This document shows, piece after piece, positions 42,073 to 51,115 of a stretch of DNA of 64,000 nt (its first letter is position 1; every line of letters begins with the position of its first letter). Made by a program: the position numbers and the translations under genes. Below the pieces are notes generated by a model that was not told the origin of the DNA, did not search any database, and saw nothing but the letters and a program-made list of their open reading frames with translations. The DNA comes from Lysinibacillus timonensis (GTDB lineage: Bacteria; Bacillota; Bacilli; Bacillales_A; Planococcaceae). The stretch lies in NCBI RefSeq assembly GCF_900291985.1, contig NZ_LT985980.1:2936001-3000000 (forward strand). Direction: 5' to 3'.

Positions 42073-43434
42073 ATGAACAAATTATCAGTTATGGAATTAA
42101 TGGTGCGTTATGGAATGATAGTGGAGGCAAATGAAAGTAGCATTACATGCACGGACCCTAACAAAGAGAATCAACAACACTTTGCAACAGTAACTGAAAT
42201 GTTGTGCCAACAAGACATCAGCCTAAATGATGAAATGGTAGAAGCAGATTTTATTAACATACTAGAAGAACTATATGAGTCAACTGGAGAAAATTTATTC
42301 TCACCTGATACACTTGCCATCCAGACGGTAGACATTTATGTGCGTGGGTTGGTGATGCAGTTGAATCGCCTACGTTGCACGACTACGAATAGCTGTGATG
42401 GTCATGATCGTCGCCGGGCGCATATTTATTTTGCAACAGTAAAGGAGACAAGAAGAGCGAAACTTCTATTAGAACAGATAGGTTTAGATTGTCGTATGGA
42501 AGATAAGGAAGTGAAGTTTCAAATTAAACGTTATGACCTGCCGAAGCTTGCAAGTACTTTATCGAAGCTAACAATTGCAGAGGTAGAAAAAATCGTGACA
42601 GAGAACAGTCCATTAATGTTAGAGGAAGAGTACTTTCAACTATTAGAAGAATTGCTTTCCATTTATGGTGTGAGTGGGGAAGAAGGCGAGATTCGTGATA
42701 CTGTTGTTCATACCTTAATGCCACACGTTGACAACCTAGAAGTCGACCATTACGGCAATGTATTAGCTCAAGTTAGAAAAGGAAACGGCCCAACCATTTT
42801 AGTCAATGCTCATTTAGATACAGTGGATGAATTTGTAAAAGGGCGTGAAATTTTAAAAGACGGCAACATCTGGTCTTCAAGTGAAGGTGTGTTGGGTGCA
42901 GATGATCGAGCTGGAGTGTGTGTTGCATTGGCAGTAGCAAAAACCATTCAGAATATTGACTTCAACGGAACAGTGAAGTTTGTTTTCACAGTGGAAGAGG
43001 AGATTGGGTTGCGAGGTGCAAGTAAAGTAGCGAAATCTTTCTTATGGGATGTAGATATGGCATTTGTCATTGATCGTCGTGGCACGGGGGATATCGTCAC
43101 TTCTTGTGGAGGGTATCATCCATTCTGTACAGACGAGTTTGCTAGAAAAGTAGAGAGAATCGGCCGTATTCTTCACCCGGGTCGTTGGCAAACAGTTGCA
43201 GGTGGTAGTAGTGATACACGCATCTGGGCAGAACAAGGCATCAATAGCGTAAATTTATCTGCCGGCTACAACAACGAACACACTAGTGATGAAACCTTGG
43301 ATATCCAAGCAAACTACGGTACCTATGAGTTAATCATACTTTTACTAGAGAAGAGTCGTTGTTTAATGAAAATCAATTTAGAGCGTAGAAATGAACTGGC
43401 AAATAATAGACAGACACCCTTAAAATTAGGCTAA
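42073..43434 (+). CDS. M20/M28-like zinc peptidase with an extra N-terminal region
   Basis: The C-terminal ~260 residues are a co-catalytic zinc peptidase. VNAHLDTVDE (His, Asp), GADDRAG (Asp), FTVEEEIGLRGA (Glu-Glu), FVIDRRGTGD (Asp) and NNEHTSDE (His) give all expected ligands. The first ~195 residues are not part of the peptidase; they contain LRCTTTNSCDGHDRRRAHIYFATVKETRRAKLL, which is Cys-containing and not a domain I recognise. I chose ATG at 42073 (GAGGGAG ten bases upstream) over TTG at 42067. It probably hydrolyses short peptides or amino-acid amides in the cytoplasm. Single gene. Confidence 0.72.
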   Translation: MNKLSVMELMVRYGMIVEANESSITCTDPNKENQQHFATVTEMLCQQDISLNDEMVEADFINILEELYESTGENLFSPDTLAIQTVDIYVRGLVMQLNRLRCTTTNSCDGHDRRRAHIYFATVKETRRAKLLLEQIGLDCRMEDKEVKFQIKRYDLPKLASTLSKLTIAEVEKIVTENSPLMLEEEYFQLLEELLSIYGVSGEEGEIRDTVVHTLMPHVDNLEVDHYGNVLAQVRKGNGPTILVNAHLDTVDEFVKGREILKDGNIWSSSEGVLGADDRAGVCVALAVAKTIQNIDFNGTVKFVFTVEEEIGLRGASKVAKSFLWDVDMAFVIDRRGTGDIVTSCGGYHPFCTDEFARKVERIGRILHPGRWQTVAGGSSDTRIWAEQGINSVNLSAGYNNEHTSDETLDIQANYGTYELIILLLEKSRCLMKINLERRNELANNRQTPLKLG

Positions 43435-43525
43435 TAATAAGACAGTTTGCAGCTAAATTATAGTTAATGGCTTTTCTATTGCATGGGCCCAATATACAGC
43501 GAAAAAGGACTGTAAGAAAGAACAT

Positions 43526-43560
43526 CAAAAAGGCTAGCAACCGAAAATAGCTGCTAGCCT
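43526..43560 (-). terminator. Terminator after the ATP-grasp gene
   Basis: Arms AGGCTAGCA / TGCTAGCCT; the minus-strand reading is followed by TTTTTGATG. The plus-strand reading lacks a T-run, so it mainly serves the minus-strand gene. Confidence 0.7.
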
Positions 43561-43581
43561 CATCTCATTCGTTGTATTATC

Positions 43582-44424
43582 TCACGCTTGCCCCATCAAC
43601 TTCCTCAACGCACTCACATACACATTCACAGCCTGCTGATATAACTCCGGTGAATGTCGTGCAACCCGTTTTTGGGCAACGGTTGCATTGACTTCTAACA
43701 CCAATAGACCTTTCGTTGTTTCGACAATATCTATATTGGCAAATCGTAAGCCAATCGCTTTTCCTGCTTGGATGGCTAATGAATGCAATTGTTCTTTAAG
43801 AAGCTCTGGCACTTCAACAACTTGAGCACCTTTGGACAGGTTATTTTGTAGGTTTTCACCTTTTGTTTTTCCGTAAGACATTAGGATTTCTCCGTCTAAA
43901 TACGTACATCTGTACTCAATCGGGAAATCGTAGTAAGGACTTAATGCAATCTCCAAACGATCTGATGATAATTCAGCGATCGCAAATGTTAGGTCGGAAT
44001 CATCAAGTGCAAAACAGATGTTTTTCCCACCGCCACCGTTGTTCTGTTTCACCACTAAAGGAAAATCATAATTGCTTTTTACCTTCAATAATGTAACTTT
44101 TGCCTCTTCGTTAGAAAACTTATAATCTTTCGGCTTCAACAGAAAATGCTCAACGGCAGGTACACCAGCCTCAAATAAATAGTTAAAACACATGGCTTTG
44201 TCTCTTGCAATCAATGAAGATTGACTGCTATTTAACCCTATGTCATAACCGAGTAACTCGTAACGTTCAGATTTGTTGTACGGGTTCGTGAACCGGACTA
44301 ACCAACCGTCATAAAGGAATTCCATATCCAACCCTAATTCCTTTGCGGTGTCTTGCATTACGTTTTGAAATAATTCTTCATCTGATAAACGATTAAAGTC
44401 AGGCAACACTAGCTGTTGTGGCAT
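43582..44424 (-). CDS. ATP-grasp ligase of RimK/glutathione-synthetase type
   Basis: A 280-residue ATP-grasp protein that should join a carboxylate to an amine with ATP. Seen: DKAMCFNYLFEAGVPAVEHF (pre-grasp helix), FPLVVKQNNGGGGKNICFA (the ATP-binding Lys and glycine-rich loop near 125-143), EYRCTYLDGEILMSYGK, and GLRFANIDIVETTKGLLVLEVNAT, which carries the Mg-binding Asp, Glu and Asn. I chose ATG at 44424 because AGAGGGA lies eight bases upstream; a longer start at 44448 has no site. Substrates unknown; it stands alone. Members can add Glu to proteins or make peptides. Confidence 0.75.
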   Translation of the reverse strand: MPQQLVLPDFNRLSDEELFQNVMQDTAKELGLDMEFLYDGWLVRFTNPYNKSERYELLGYDIGLNSSQSSLIARDKAMCFNYLFEAGVPAVEHFLLKPKDYKFSNEEAKVTLLKVKSNYDFPLVVKQNNGGGGKNICFALDDSDLTFAIAELSSDRLEIALSPYYDFPIEYRCTYLDGEILMSYGKTKGENLQNNLSKGAQVVEVPELLKEQLHSLAIQAGKAIGLRFANIDIVETTKGLLVLEVNATVAQKRVARHSPELYQQAVNVYVSALRKLMGQA

Positions 44425-44839
44425 ACAAAATGGTCCCTCTACCCTCATGTAGATTTTTAAATACTGAACCCTAAAACTCTTTTTTCTTTGATTCTAACAT
44501 TTCCTAATGCAAATACAACTTAAATTTTATGTATATAAAAAAGTTATCAATGACAATGAAATGGTCGGAGAAAAACTAGCTTTGCCCTTAAGTTTGACAC
44601 GCTAAAACAAACAAGATAGACAGAGTTAAAGGTACTTCTGTTTGTTGAAACCAAATATTGGAGATAGAATTCTTCATCTTATCCTCCAAATCACACTATG
44701 AGATTATTAGATTCAGTGTTAAAATGTAGTACTAAGAAAATTTAGTGTATTCAATCTTTTGGATGAATTTGACCGTAGCTAGCTCATTTTCATAACATAA
44801 TCGATTTATTGCCTCTAGAAATGGAAAGGAGAAATGCGT
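44425..44839. other. Gene-free divergent intergenic region
   Basis: About 410 bases between the divergent ATP-grasp and YkvI-like genes. AT-rich, with no coding frame, repeat or hairpin that I recognise; promoters for both genes must lie here. Confidence 0.5.
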
Positions 44840-45913
44840 GTGATAAATATACTACGAATTGGAAGTGCCTTTATAGGAGTGATTGTAGGTGCTGGCTTTG
44901 CCTCTGGGCAAGAGATATTGCAGTACTTTACGAGTTTTGGAACACTTGGGATTTTAGCAGCGATTATGTCAACGGTTCTATTCTCTTATCTTGGTATGGT
45001 GCTTGTGTGGCTAGGAAGTCATACGAAAACAGCATCTCATAAAGATGTCATTTATCGAATTAGTGGACGATATCTGGGAACGGTGATTGATTACATATTG
45101 CTCTTTACATTGTTTGGGGTAGGAGTTGTCATGATTGCAGGGGCTGGTTCTAACCTCAATCAACAATTTGGTCTGCCGTTCTTTATAGGGACAACCTTGA
45201 TGGCGATTCTCGTGATTTTAACAGGCTTTTTGAAAGTAAATCGAGTCGTTTCCATTATTGGTAGTATTACGCCGGTTCTCATTGTTTTTGTTGTATTTGT
45301 CGCGATTTATAGTTTCGTAACGATGGATGGCTCATTTGCTTCGCTTAATCAGGTTGCACAATCGATCCCAACTACGCTGCCAAATTGGTTTATTTCCAGT
45401 GTGAATTATGTTTCTTTTAATGTGGCGGTTGGAGCTTCGATGGCGATCGTCATGGGTGGTGCGGAAAAGAATCCAAAAAATGCAGCGTTAGGCGGATTAG
45501 TTGGGGGCCTTGTTTTAGGGATTTTAATCATTTTAATGCATCTAGCGATATTTTCTAAAATCGAAGAAGTGGGCACTTTAGATATGCCGATGCTTGGGAT
45601 TGTGAATAATGTTTCCCCGGTACTAGGGACTGTAATGGCATTGGTTATCTTTGGAATGATTTATAATACTGCAATGGGCATGTTTTATGCATTTACAGCT
45701 CGTTTTGCAGAGTCAGGAACAAAAAAATTCAAAACGTTTCTTGTCATCACGATGCTTGTTGGCTATTTAGCAAGCTATGTCGGCTTTACTGGCCTTGTCG
45801 CCTATTTTTATCCATTGATTGGTTACCTAGGGATCGTCTTAATGTTTGCTCTTTTTGTTGCCCCAATTATTATTAAAAAGCAAGATAAGAAACAGCAGGA
45901 TGAAAATATGTAG
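44840..45913 (+). CDS. YkvI-family membrane transporter (APC/LeuT-like)
   Basis: A 357-residue protein with about ten membrane helices. The first, IGSAFIGVIVGAGFASGQEILQYF, has the broken GxGFASGQE helix typical of LeuT-fold amino-acid transporters. Further helices include VIDYILLFTLFGVGVVMIAGAG, VVSIIGSITPVLIVFVVFVAIY and LGGLVGGLVLGILIILMHL. YkvI-like proteins are uncharacterised relatives of amino-acid/branched-chain carriers. I prefer GTG at 44840, eight bases after AAAGGAG, over ATG at 44834. It is followed by a bidirectional terminator shared with gltS. Confidence 0.75.
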   Translation: MINILRIGSAFIGVIVGAGFASGQEILQYFTSFGTLGILAAIMSTVLFSYLGMVLVWLGSHTKTASHKDVIYRISGRYLGTVIDYILLFTLFGVGVVMIAGAGSNLNQQFGLPFFIGTTLMAILVILTGFLKVNRVVSIIGSITPVLIVFVVFVAIYSFVTMDGSFASLNQVAQSIPTTLPNWFISSVNYVSFNVAVGASMAIVMGGAEKNPKNAALGGLVGGLVLGILIILMHLAIFSKIEEVGTLDMPMLGIVNNVSPVLGTVMALVIFGMIYNTAMGMFYAFTARFAESGTKKFKTFLVITMLVGYLASYVGFTGLVAYFYPLIGYLGIVLMFALFVAPIIIKKQDKKQQDENM

Positions 45914-45920
45914 GAAAACC

Positions 45921-45960
45921 AAAAGCGCAGACCTTTATCAACAAAGGTTTGCGCTTTTTT
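45921..45960. terminator. Bidirectional terminator between the YkvI-like gene and gltS
   Basis: Arms AAAGCGCAgACCTTT / AAAGGTtTGCGCTTT with loop ATCAAC, then T-run on the plus strand and an A-run that serves the minus strand. Confidence 0.85.
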
Positions 45961-45970
45961 ATCTGTTTTA

Positions 45971-47152
45971 TTAACTAAACAAATTAATCGTCGTAATAAT
46001 AATCGGCATCCCGAACACGTCGATTAGGAAGGCACCGACGATTGGTACGATAAGGTAGGCTTTACGGGATGGACCGAATTTATCAACAGCTGCTGACATG
46101 TTGGCCATCGCGTTCGGTGTAGCACCAAGACCATGACCAAGGAATCCAGAAACCATAATTGCGGCGTCGTAGTTTTTCCCAAGTGCACGGAAAAGAATAA
46201 ACATCGCAAATAATACGATAAAGATTACTTGTGCTAAAACGATCACTAACAATGGTAGCGCTAAATCTGCAATTTCCCATAACTTGATGCTCATTAATGC
46301 CATCGATAAGAAAATACCTAGTGAAATATCGCCAATTAGGCCAATCTCTTTCATATTAATAGCTTGTGGGCTGATGCGGTCAACGATGTTACGAACGATA
46401 ACTGCTACAAACATTGCACCTACATAACCAGGTAATGCAAATCCTGTTACATTAGAGAACCATTCTCCGACAAACGTTCCAGCTGCCATACAGAAAGTAA
46501 TTAAAAATACTTGAACCATAAATGACTTTTCTGTAACAGGACGTTCCGCTTTTTCAACATATTCTTCTGTTTCTTCCGATGATGGTTGTAAGTTAAATTT
46601 ACGAACTAAGTATTGTACAACAGGTCCACCAACGAGACCTCCAGCTACTAATCCACAAGTTGCTGCAGCCATCCCAACAGATAGGGCAGAGGAAACACCA
46701 AGACCTTCAATTGTTTGCCCGTAAGCAGCAGCTGCACCATGACCACCTTCCATTGAAACAGCTCCTGCCATTACACCAAGTAATGGATGAAGACCTAGTA
46801 CTTGTGCTAAAGAAACACCAATCACATTTTGCATTAACGCTAAAAATCCACATGCTAACCAATAGATAATGAGTAATTTTCCACCTAATTTCACAAGTTT
46901 AAAACTTGCCCCAAGACCAACAGTGGTAAAGAACGTAATCATGAAGATGGACTGTAAAGATGTATCTAATGTAATTTCAATAATGCCAAAACTCTTTAAA
47001 GCTGTTGCTAGTATTGCGAATAGCAAGCCCCCAACGACAGGAGCAGGAATACAGTATCGATTTAAGAAATGAACCCTTTTCACTAAAAATGCCCCAATTA
47101 GAAATAACGTAACGGCTAAACATAACGTCGTAATTTGATTTAGTGCCATCAT
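45971..47152 (-). CDS. gltS: Sodium/glutamate symporter GltS
   Basis: GltS couples glutamate uptake (or export) to sodium. The 393-residue protein has ten or more apolar segments and the two re-entrant regions of the family: FFTTVGLGASFKLVKLGG and GAVSMEGGHGAAAAYGQ in the first half, and MVSGFLGHGLGATPNAMANM in the second. The break between halves (YLVRKFNLQPSSEETEEYVEKA) is cytoplasmic. It lies 14 bases downstream of hutG on the same strand, so the two form an operon that makes and moves glutamate. A GGGGG site lies before two adjacent ATGs (47152 and 47149). Confidence 0.92.
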   Translation of the reverse strand: MMALNQITTLCLAVTLFLIGAFLVKRVHFLNRYCIPAPVVGGLLFAILATALKSFGIIEITLDTSLQSIFMITFFTTVGLGASFKLVKLGGKLLIIYWLACGFLALMQNVIGVSLAQVLGLHPLLGVMAGAVSMEGGHGAAAAYGQTIEGLGVSSALSVGMAAATCGLVAGGLVGGPVVQYLVRKFNLQPSSEETEEYVEKAERPVTEKSFMVQVFLITFCMAAGTFVGEWFSNVTGFALPGYVGAMFVAVIVRNIVDRISPQAINMKEIGLIGDISLGIFLSMALMSIKLWEIADLALPLLVIVLAQVIFIVLFAMFILFRALGKNYDAAIMVSGFLGHGLGATPNAMANMSAAVDKFGPSRKAYLIVPIVGAFLIDVFGMPIIITTINLFS

Positions 47153-47166
47153 ATTCCCCCTTTATT

Positions 47167-48099
47167 TTATTTGAAACTATTGATAATCACTTCATTAATA
47201 AAGTAAGCTCCTAGTTTTGCAGTTCGATTGTCCACATCAAGTAATGGATTAACCTCACAAATACTGAAGCTAACTGTTTTTTGATGCGAAACCATCTTGC
47301 GTAAAATATCGCGAACCTTAATAGCGGATAGACCAAATGGTGAAGGTGCACTGACTCCAGGTGCTTCCGAAGCATTTAACACATCCATACAAAGCGTAAC
47401 AAGTAATACATCCTGCGCATCCATAAAGTTCGTTAACCCTTGGGTAAACTCAGCTGAATCCAATTGTTCATCTAAATAGTATTGGACGTTGTATTGGTCC
47501 GCTGTATTAAATAATGCCGTTGTATTCCCATATTGTTGAATGCCACATACAAAATAGTTCGTGTTTGAATCTTCATCTAAAATTTGTCTAAACATCGTTC
47601 CTGATGAAGTGCCATTGTCATATGATCGCATATCAAAGTGTGCATCAATATTCAGTAACCCGATGGAAGCATCTGGACCAACTGCTTTTCTCACACCTAA
47701 ATACTGTCCATACAAAGTTTCATGGCCACCGCCAAGTATAATAGCCTTTCCGTTTATTAGAATCTCTGCGACCTTATTACCTAGTCCTTCCTGTGAAAGT
47801 TCTAAGTCATGGCCATTGCAAATGACATCCCCGAAATCGATTATAGTTCTACTCTTGGTTTGGTCACGCCATGGTAATGATGCTAATTGCTTGCGTAATG
47901 CAAGGGGAGCTTCTTTTGCTCCAATTCTACCTTCGTTTCGGCGTACACCTTCATCGCACGCAAAACCGATTAAACCAATTGAGCCTTGTTCAGGTGTCGT
48001 AGTATCCAACTGAATTACCTGATGATAACGAAAATAGGTTGAATCTGTTTCATGATCAATACGACCTTTCCAAATCTCTAAATCTGCTTTTCTATACAT
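47167..48099 (-). CDS. hutG: Formimidoylglutamase HutG
   Basis: HutG hydrolyses N-formimidoyl-L-glutamate to glutamate and formamide, the last step of histidine breakdown. It belongs to the arginase (ureohydrolase) family. The binuclear manganese ligands are visible: AIILGGGHETLYG (His), LLNIDAHFDMR (Asp, His, Asp) and LVTLCMDVLNASEAPGVSAPSPFG (Asp, and Asn-Ala-Ser in place of the usual D-P-x). I chose ATG at 48099 (AAGGTG six bases upstream) over GTG at 48108. The other hut genes are not in the window. A divergent LysR regulator with a palindrome between them suggests it responds to a pathway metabolite. Confidence 0.88.
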   Translation of the reverse strand: MYRKADLEIWKGRIDHETDSTYFRYHQVIQLDTTTPEQGSIGLIGFACDEGVRRNEGRIGAKEAPLALRKQLASLPWRDQTKSRTIIDFGDVICNGHDLELSQEGLGNKVAEILINGKAIILGGGHETLYGQYLGVRKAVGPDASIGLLNIDAHFDMRSYDNGTSSGTMFRQILDEDSNTNYFVCGIQQYGNTTALFNTADQYNVQYYLDEQLDSAEFTQGLTNFMDAQDVLLVTLCMDVLNASEAPGVSAPSPFGLSAIKVRDILRKMVSHQKTVSFSICEVNPLLDVDNRTAKLGAYFINEVIINSFK

Positions 48100-48187
48100 A
48101 GAGTTCACCTTCTGAAAACTGAAAATTATATATTTTCATTATATTAATGGCTATTTATAATAACAAATACTTATTTTTTATAATATA

Positions 48188-48202
48188 ATAGTTTCAAACT
48201 AT
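48188..48202. promoter_or_regulatory. Palindrome between hutG and the LysR gene
   Basis: ATAGTTT-C-AAACTAT is a perfect 7-1-7 inverted repeat 16 bases before the LysR start and about 90 bases before hutG. It has the T-N11-A form of LysR-type operator half-sites, so it is a plausible autoregulatory site. Confidence 0.55.
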
Positions 48203-48217
48203 AAATGGGGTGGGGAA

Positions 48218-49096
48218 ATGGATTTACGGAAGATGTATTACTTCGATTCAACAGTTAGATATAAAAGCTTTTCGAGAGCAGCAAAAGCCTTACATATTTC
48301 ACAGCCTTCATTGAGCAATGCGATTAAAACATTAGAAGAAGAAATCGGGGCGCCACTCATTGAACGAACGACAAAACAATTTCGGTTAACAGAGTTAGGC
48401 ATTCAATTTTATGAACGCTCAAATGACTTAATCTCTCAATTCGAATTAATGGAAACGGAGCTCAAAGAGATCGCGAAGGGAGAAAATATTGAAATTCGTT
48501 TAGGGATGATTGAATCGGCGAACTACTTGTTCTCGCAAGTCATACTGGAGTACCGAAAACTATACCCATACAATCAAATCACATTAAGAGATACATTGTA
48601 TAATCAAACCGTTCGCCAGGCGTTGGTAGAACTAGATGTTCACGGAGTGATTACGAATCAACATATTGTGGATGCAGAAATTAAAAGTGAACTATTATAT
48701 AACGAACCCTACGTCGTATTAATAAAAAAGGATCACCCATTTGTAACAAAAGAGAAGATCTTGCTTACAGACTTTGAGGAAGAATCCTTAATCATTGGGA
48801 TGCCAGAATTTCAAACAAGTGCACAAATCCTAAAAGTATTCAAACAGGAAAATATAGAGCCGAATATCCAATACAAAATTGAGCGTTTCGAAATGATCAA
48901 AGTATTAGTAGAAGAAGGGTTAGGGGTCGCAATCCTCCCAAAACACTATGTTTCACAGCATTTATCGGACAACCTTTGTACGCGTCCAGTACATAATGAA
49001 TTTCTAAAACGTAATGTATATTTATGTACAATGAAAGATCGCACGTTCCCAGAGAGTATTTTGAAATTGTTCGAGCTGATTAGGACGATGGGATGA
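48218..49096 (+). CDS. LysR-type regulator divergent from hutG-gltS
   Basis: A 292-residue LysR regulator: the winged helix-turn-helix (MDLRKMYYFDSTVRYKSFSRAAKALHISQPSLSNAIKTLEEEIGAPLIERTTK in residues 1-55) is followed by the periplasmic-binding-like effector domain (NIEIRLGMIESANYLF near 90; GLGVAILPKHYV near 232). It very probably controls hutG-gltS from the shared intergenic region in answer to a small molecule such as formimidoylglutamate or glutamate; that effector is a guess. GGTGGGG lies five bases before the ATG. Confidence 0.87.
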   Translation: MDLRKMYYFDSTVRYKSFSRAAKALHISQPSLSNAIKTLEEEIGAPLIERTTKQFRLTELGIQFYERSNDLISQFELMETELKEIAKGENIEIRLGMIESANYLFSQVILEYRKLYPYNQITLRDTLYNQTVRQALVELDVHGVITNQHIVDAEIKSELLYNEPYVVLIKKDHPFVTKEKILLTDFEEESLIIGMPEFQTSAQILKVFKQENIEPNIQYKIERFEMIKVLVEEGLGVAILPKHYVSQHLSDNLCTRPVHNEFLKRNVYLCTMKDRTFPESILKLFELIRTMG

Positions 49097-49108
49097 AGGG
49101 AGAATAAA

Positions 49109-49155
49109 ATGGGTTGTCCTGAATTTCCAACTTTCAGGACAACCCATATGTTTTA
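49109..49155 (+). terminator. Strong terminator after the LysR gene
   Basis: A 15-bp perfect stem (ATGGGTTGTCCTGAA / TTCAGGACAACCCAT) with a nine-base loop, followed by ATGTTTTATT. Confidence 0.85.
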
Positions 49156-49331
49156 TTGATTGAAATCGACCTTTAAACTCAGTGAGCCCTCAAAAAAATC
49201 TCATGATCCACCAAAAATTTGTAAACTTAACTATGTAGTATATAAATTAGTTTCCGGACTTTCCTAAGTTAGAAGTGAAGCAGTTGTAGGGGACATGCTT
49301 AATGAACGTCCATATATTAACTTCTTGACAA

Positions 49332-50282
49332 CTAACTTTTCCCCGATAACATAAGTTCCAACAATCTAAACTCATTCTCTTGTTTAATAATCAGCTCCTG
49401 TGCGTTTTCAAGAGAAACCAATTCAAAGCGAACCTTAGCAAAAGGTTGAAGTTGAGCTAGCTTAGGTAAATCAACAGAAATGACCTGCGCAATTTTCGGA
49501 TAGCCACCGGTCGTTTGACGGTCTGCCATTAAAATGATTGGATGACCACCTGGTGGAACTTGCATAGTTCCAAATGTGACAGCTTCTGAAAGTAAATCGA
49601 ATCGTTCCTTAAGTGAAAGCTTCAGTTCCCCCTCCAAACGATACCCCATACGGTCAGCGTCTTTCGTCACAGTAAACGTCGTATTAAGGAGGGAATCCTG
49701 ACTCTCATCAGTAAATCTTTCGTACTCGGTTCCCTTAACCACACGAATGATTGCATGTTGAGAAGTCGCAATCCAATCATTTGGATTTAAAGCCCAATAC
49801 CTTTTTTGAATAGGCGCTGACTTCAAAACCGGGAGGACGTCTCCTTTTTGGAGTGGGCGTCCTTTATAGCCCCCAATACCTGCACGAATATAAGTACTAT
49901 AGCTATCTAACGTTTTGTCAACCTGAATACCACCTTTAATGTGTAAGTACCCACGTGAACCGTTAAGACAAGATTGTAATTTTAATATACTTCCTTTTTC
50001 AGCAAAGATGGGCTTCCACATGGAACAAGGTTTCCCATTTAAAAGAGGGCTAAAGTCTGCACCAGTTAAACAAAAAACGGTATCACAATTAAATTGTACA
50101 GTAGGGCCAACTAAAGTGAATTCAATGGCAGCAGAAGGCTTTTGTTGCAATAAAATTTCGCCAAGACGATAAGAAGTGGCATCCATTGCACCACTAACAA
50201 TGACGCCATATTGTTGAGAACCTCTTCTACCTAAATCTTGTATAGTCGATAATAAGCCAGGTTTTAGAATGGTTAATGTCAT
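49332..50282 (-). CDS. pxpC: 5-oxoprolinase subunit C (KipA-like)
   Basis: PxpC works with PxpA and PxpB to hydrolyse 5-oxoproline to glutamate with ATP. It belongs to the biotin-dependent carboxyltransferase (AHS2) family. Seen: GLLSTIQDLGRRGSQQYGVIVSGAMD at the start, NGSRGYLHIKGGIQVDKTLDSYSTYIRAGIGGYKGRPLQKGD in the middle, and PPGGHPIILMADRQTTGGYPKIAQVI near 245. Length 316 fits. Its start overlaps the pxpB stop (ATGA). The old name KipA reflects the sporulation-kinase antagonism seen in B. subtilis. Confidence 0.92.
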   Translation of the reverse strand: MTLTILKPGLLSTIQDLGRRGSQQYGVIVSGAMDATSYRLGEILLQQKPSAAIEFTLVGPTVQFNCDTVFCLTGADFSPLLNGKPCSMWKPIFAEKGSILKLQSCLNGSRGYLHIKGGIQVDKTLDSYSTYIRAGIGGYKGRPLQKGDVLPVLKSAPIQKRYWALNPNDWIATSQHAIIRVVKGTEYERFTDESQDSLLNTTFTVTKDADRMGYRLEGELKLSLKERFDLLSEAVTFGTMQVPPGGHPIILMADRQTTGGYPKIAQVISVDLPKLAQLQPFAKVRFELVSLENAQELIIKQENEFRLLELMLSGKS

Positions 50283-50992
50283 ATCGATTCACCTGCTAGT
50301 TTCATATATTCTTGTTCAGAAATGGAAACAAACCGGATTCGATCACCGGCTCTAAATAGTGTCGGTGGGTTTTGTTCGGGTAGGAATAACTGTAAAGGAG
50401 TACGCCCAATAATTTGCCATCCACCTGGTGTTTCGAAAGGATAAATCCCCGTTTGTTTTCCCGCAATGCCAACAGAACCAGTAGGTATTTTTAGTCGAGG
50501 TGTTTCCTTGCGTGGGGTCGCAATTGTTTCATCCATGCCTCCCATAAAAGCAAACCCAGGTGCAAACCCAAGCATGTAAATCAGACATTCGTTTTTAGTG
50601 TGTATCTTAATCACTTCCTGCTCGGATAAATGATGATAGTATGCAACTTCAGCTAAATCTGGGCCATAATCACCTCCGTAACAAACAGGTATTTCGATAA
50701 GCCGAAATGTTTCATTTAATACTACTTCATCTTTTTGCGATAACGTTTGAATATAATTGACGACCTTCTCGTAAGGGGAGGAACCTTCAAACTTCCATTG
50801 ATTCACTAAATATACATCGTAGTATATACATATATTCGTATAACTTGGGACCACCTCTATAAAACCTTTAAATGGATGCTCTTCAAGAGTTATTACAAAC
50901 CTTTTGATGGAAGCATGAATTTCTTCTGATATCCCTTCTCCAAAGGTAACTAACAATGCATGATCACCAAGAGGTTTAAAGTGTATAGGCAT
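50279..50992 (-). CDS. pxpB: 5-oxoprolinase subunit B (KipI-like)
   Basis: PxpB is the cyclophilin-like AHS1-family subunit. Motifs: FKPLGDHALLVTFGE, VPSYTNICIYYD, IPVCYGGDYGPDLAEVA near 120, YMLGFAPGFAFMGGMD near 155, and PRLKIPTGSVGIAGKQTGIYPFETPGGWQIIGRTP. Length 237. AGGA precedes the ATG. It is coupled to pxpC on the same strand and divergent from pxpA, so the three subunits are made from two opposing transcripts rather than one pxpABC operon. Confidence 0.92.
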   Translation of the reverse strand: MPIHFKPLGDHALLVTFGEGISEEIHASIKRFVITLEEHPFKGFIEVVPSYTNICIYYDVYLVNQWKFEGSSPYEKVVNYIQTLSQKDEVVLNETFRLIEIPVCYGGDYGPDLAEVAYYHHLSEQEVIKIHTKNECLIYMLGFAPGFAFMGGMDETIATPRKETPRLKIPTGSVGIAGKQTGIYPFETPGGWQIIGRTPLQLFLPEQNPPTLFRAGDRIRFVSISEQEYMKLAGESI

Positions 50993-51026
50993 GTGCAGTC
51001 CTCCGAATAGTTGAAATATTCTAACA

Positions 51027-51043
51027 GTAATATATCATATTAC
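51027..51043. promoter_or_regulatory. Inverted repeat between pxpB and pxpA
   Basis: GTAATA-TATCA-TATTAC, a 6-5-6 palindrome midway in the divergent intergenic region, which also holds several ATATTAA phrases. A candidate operator coordinating the two transcripts; the regulator is not identified. Confidence 0.45.
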
Positions 51044-51115
51044 CATTTTTGTGATAATATATTAAATAAATTTGTATTTTAATATATTAAATGGGGATTG
51101 TAGGGGGTTCATCAA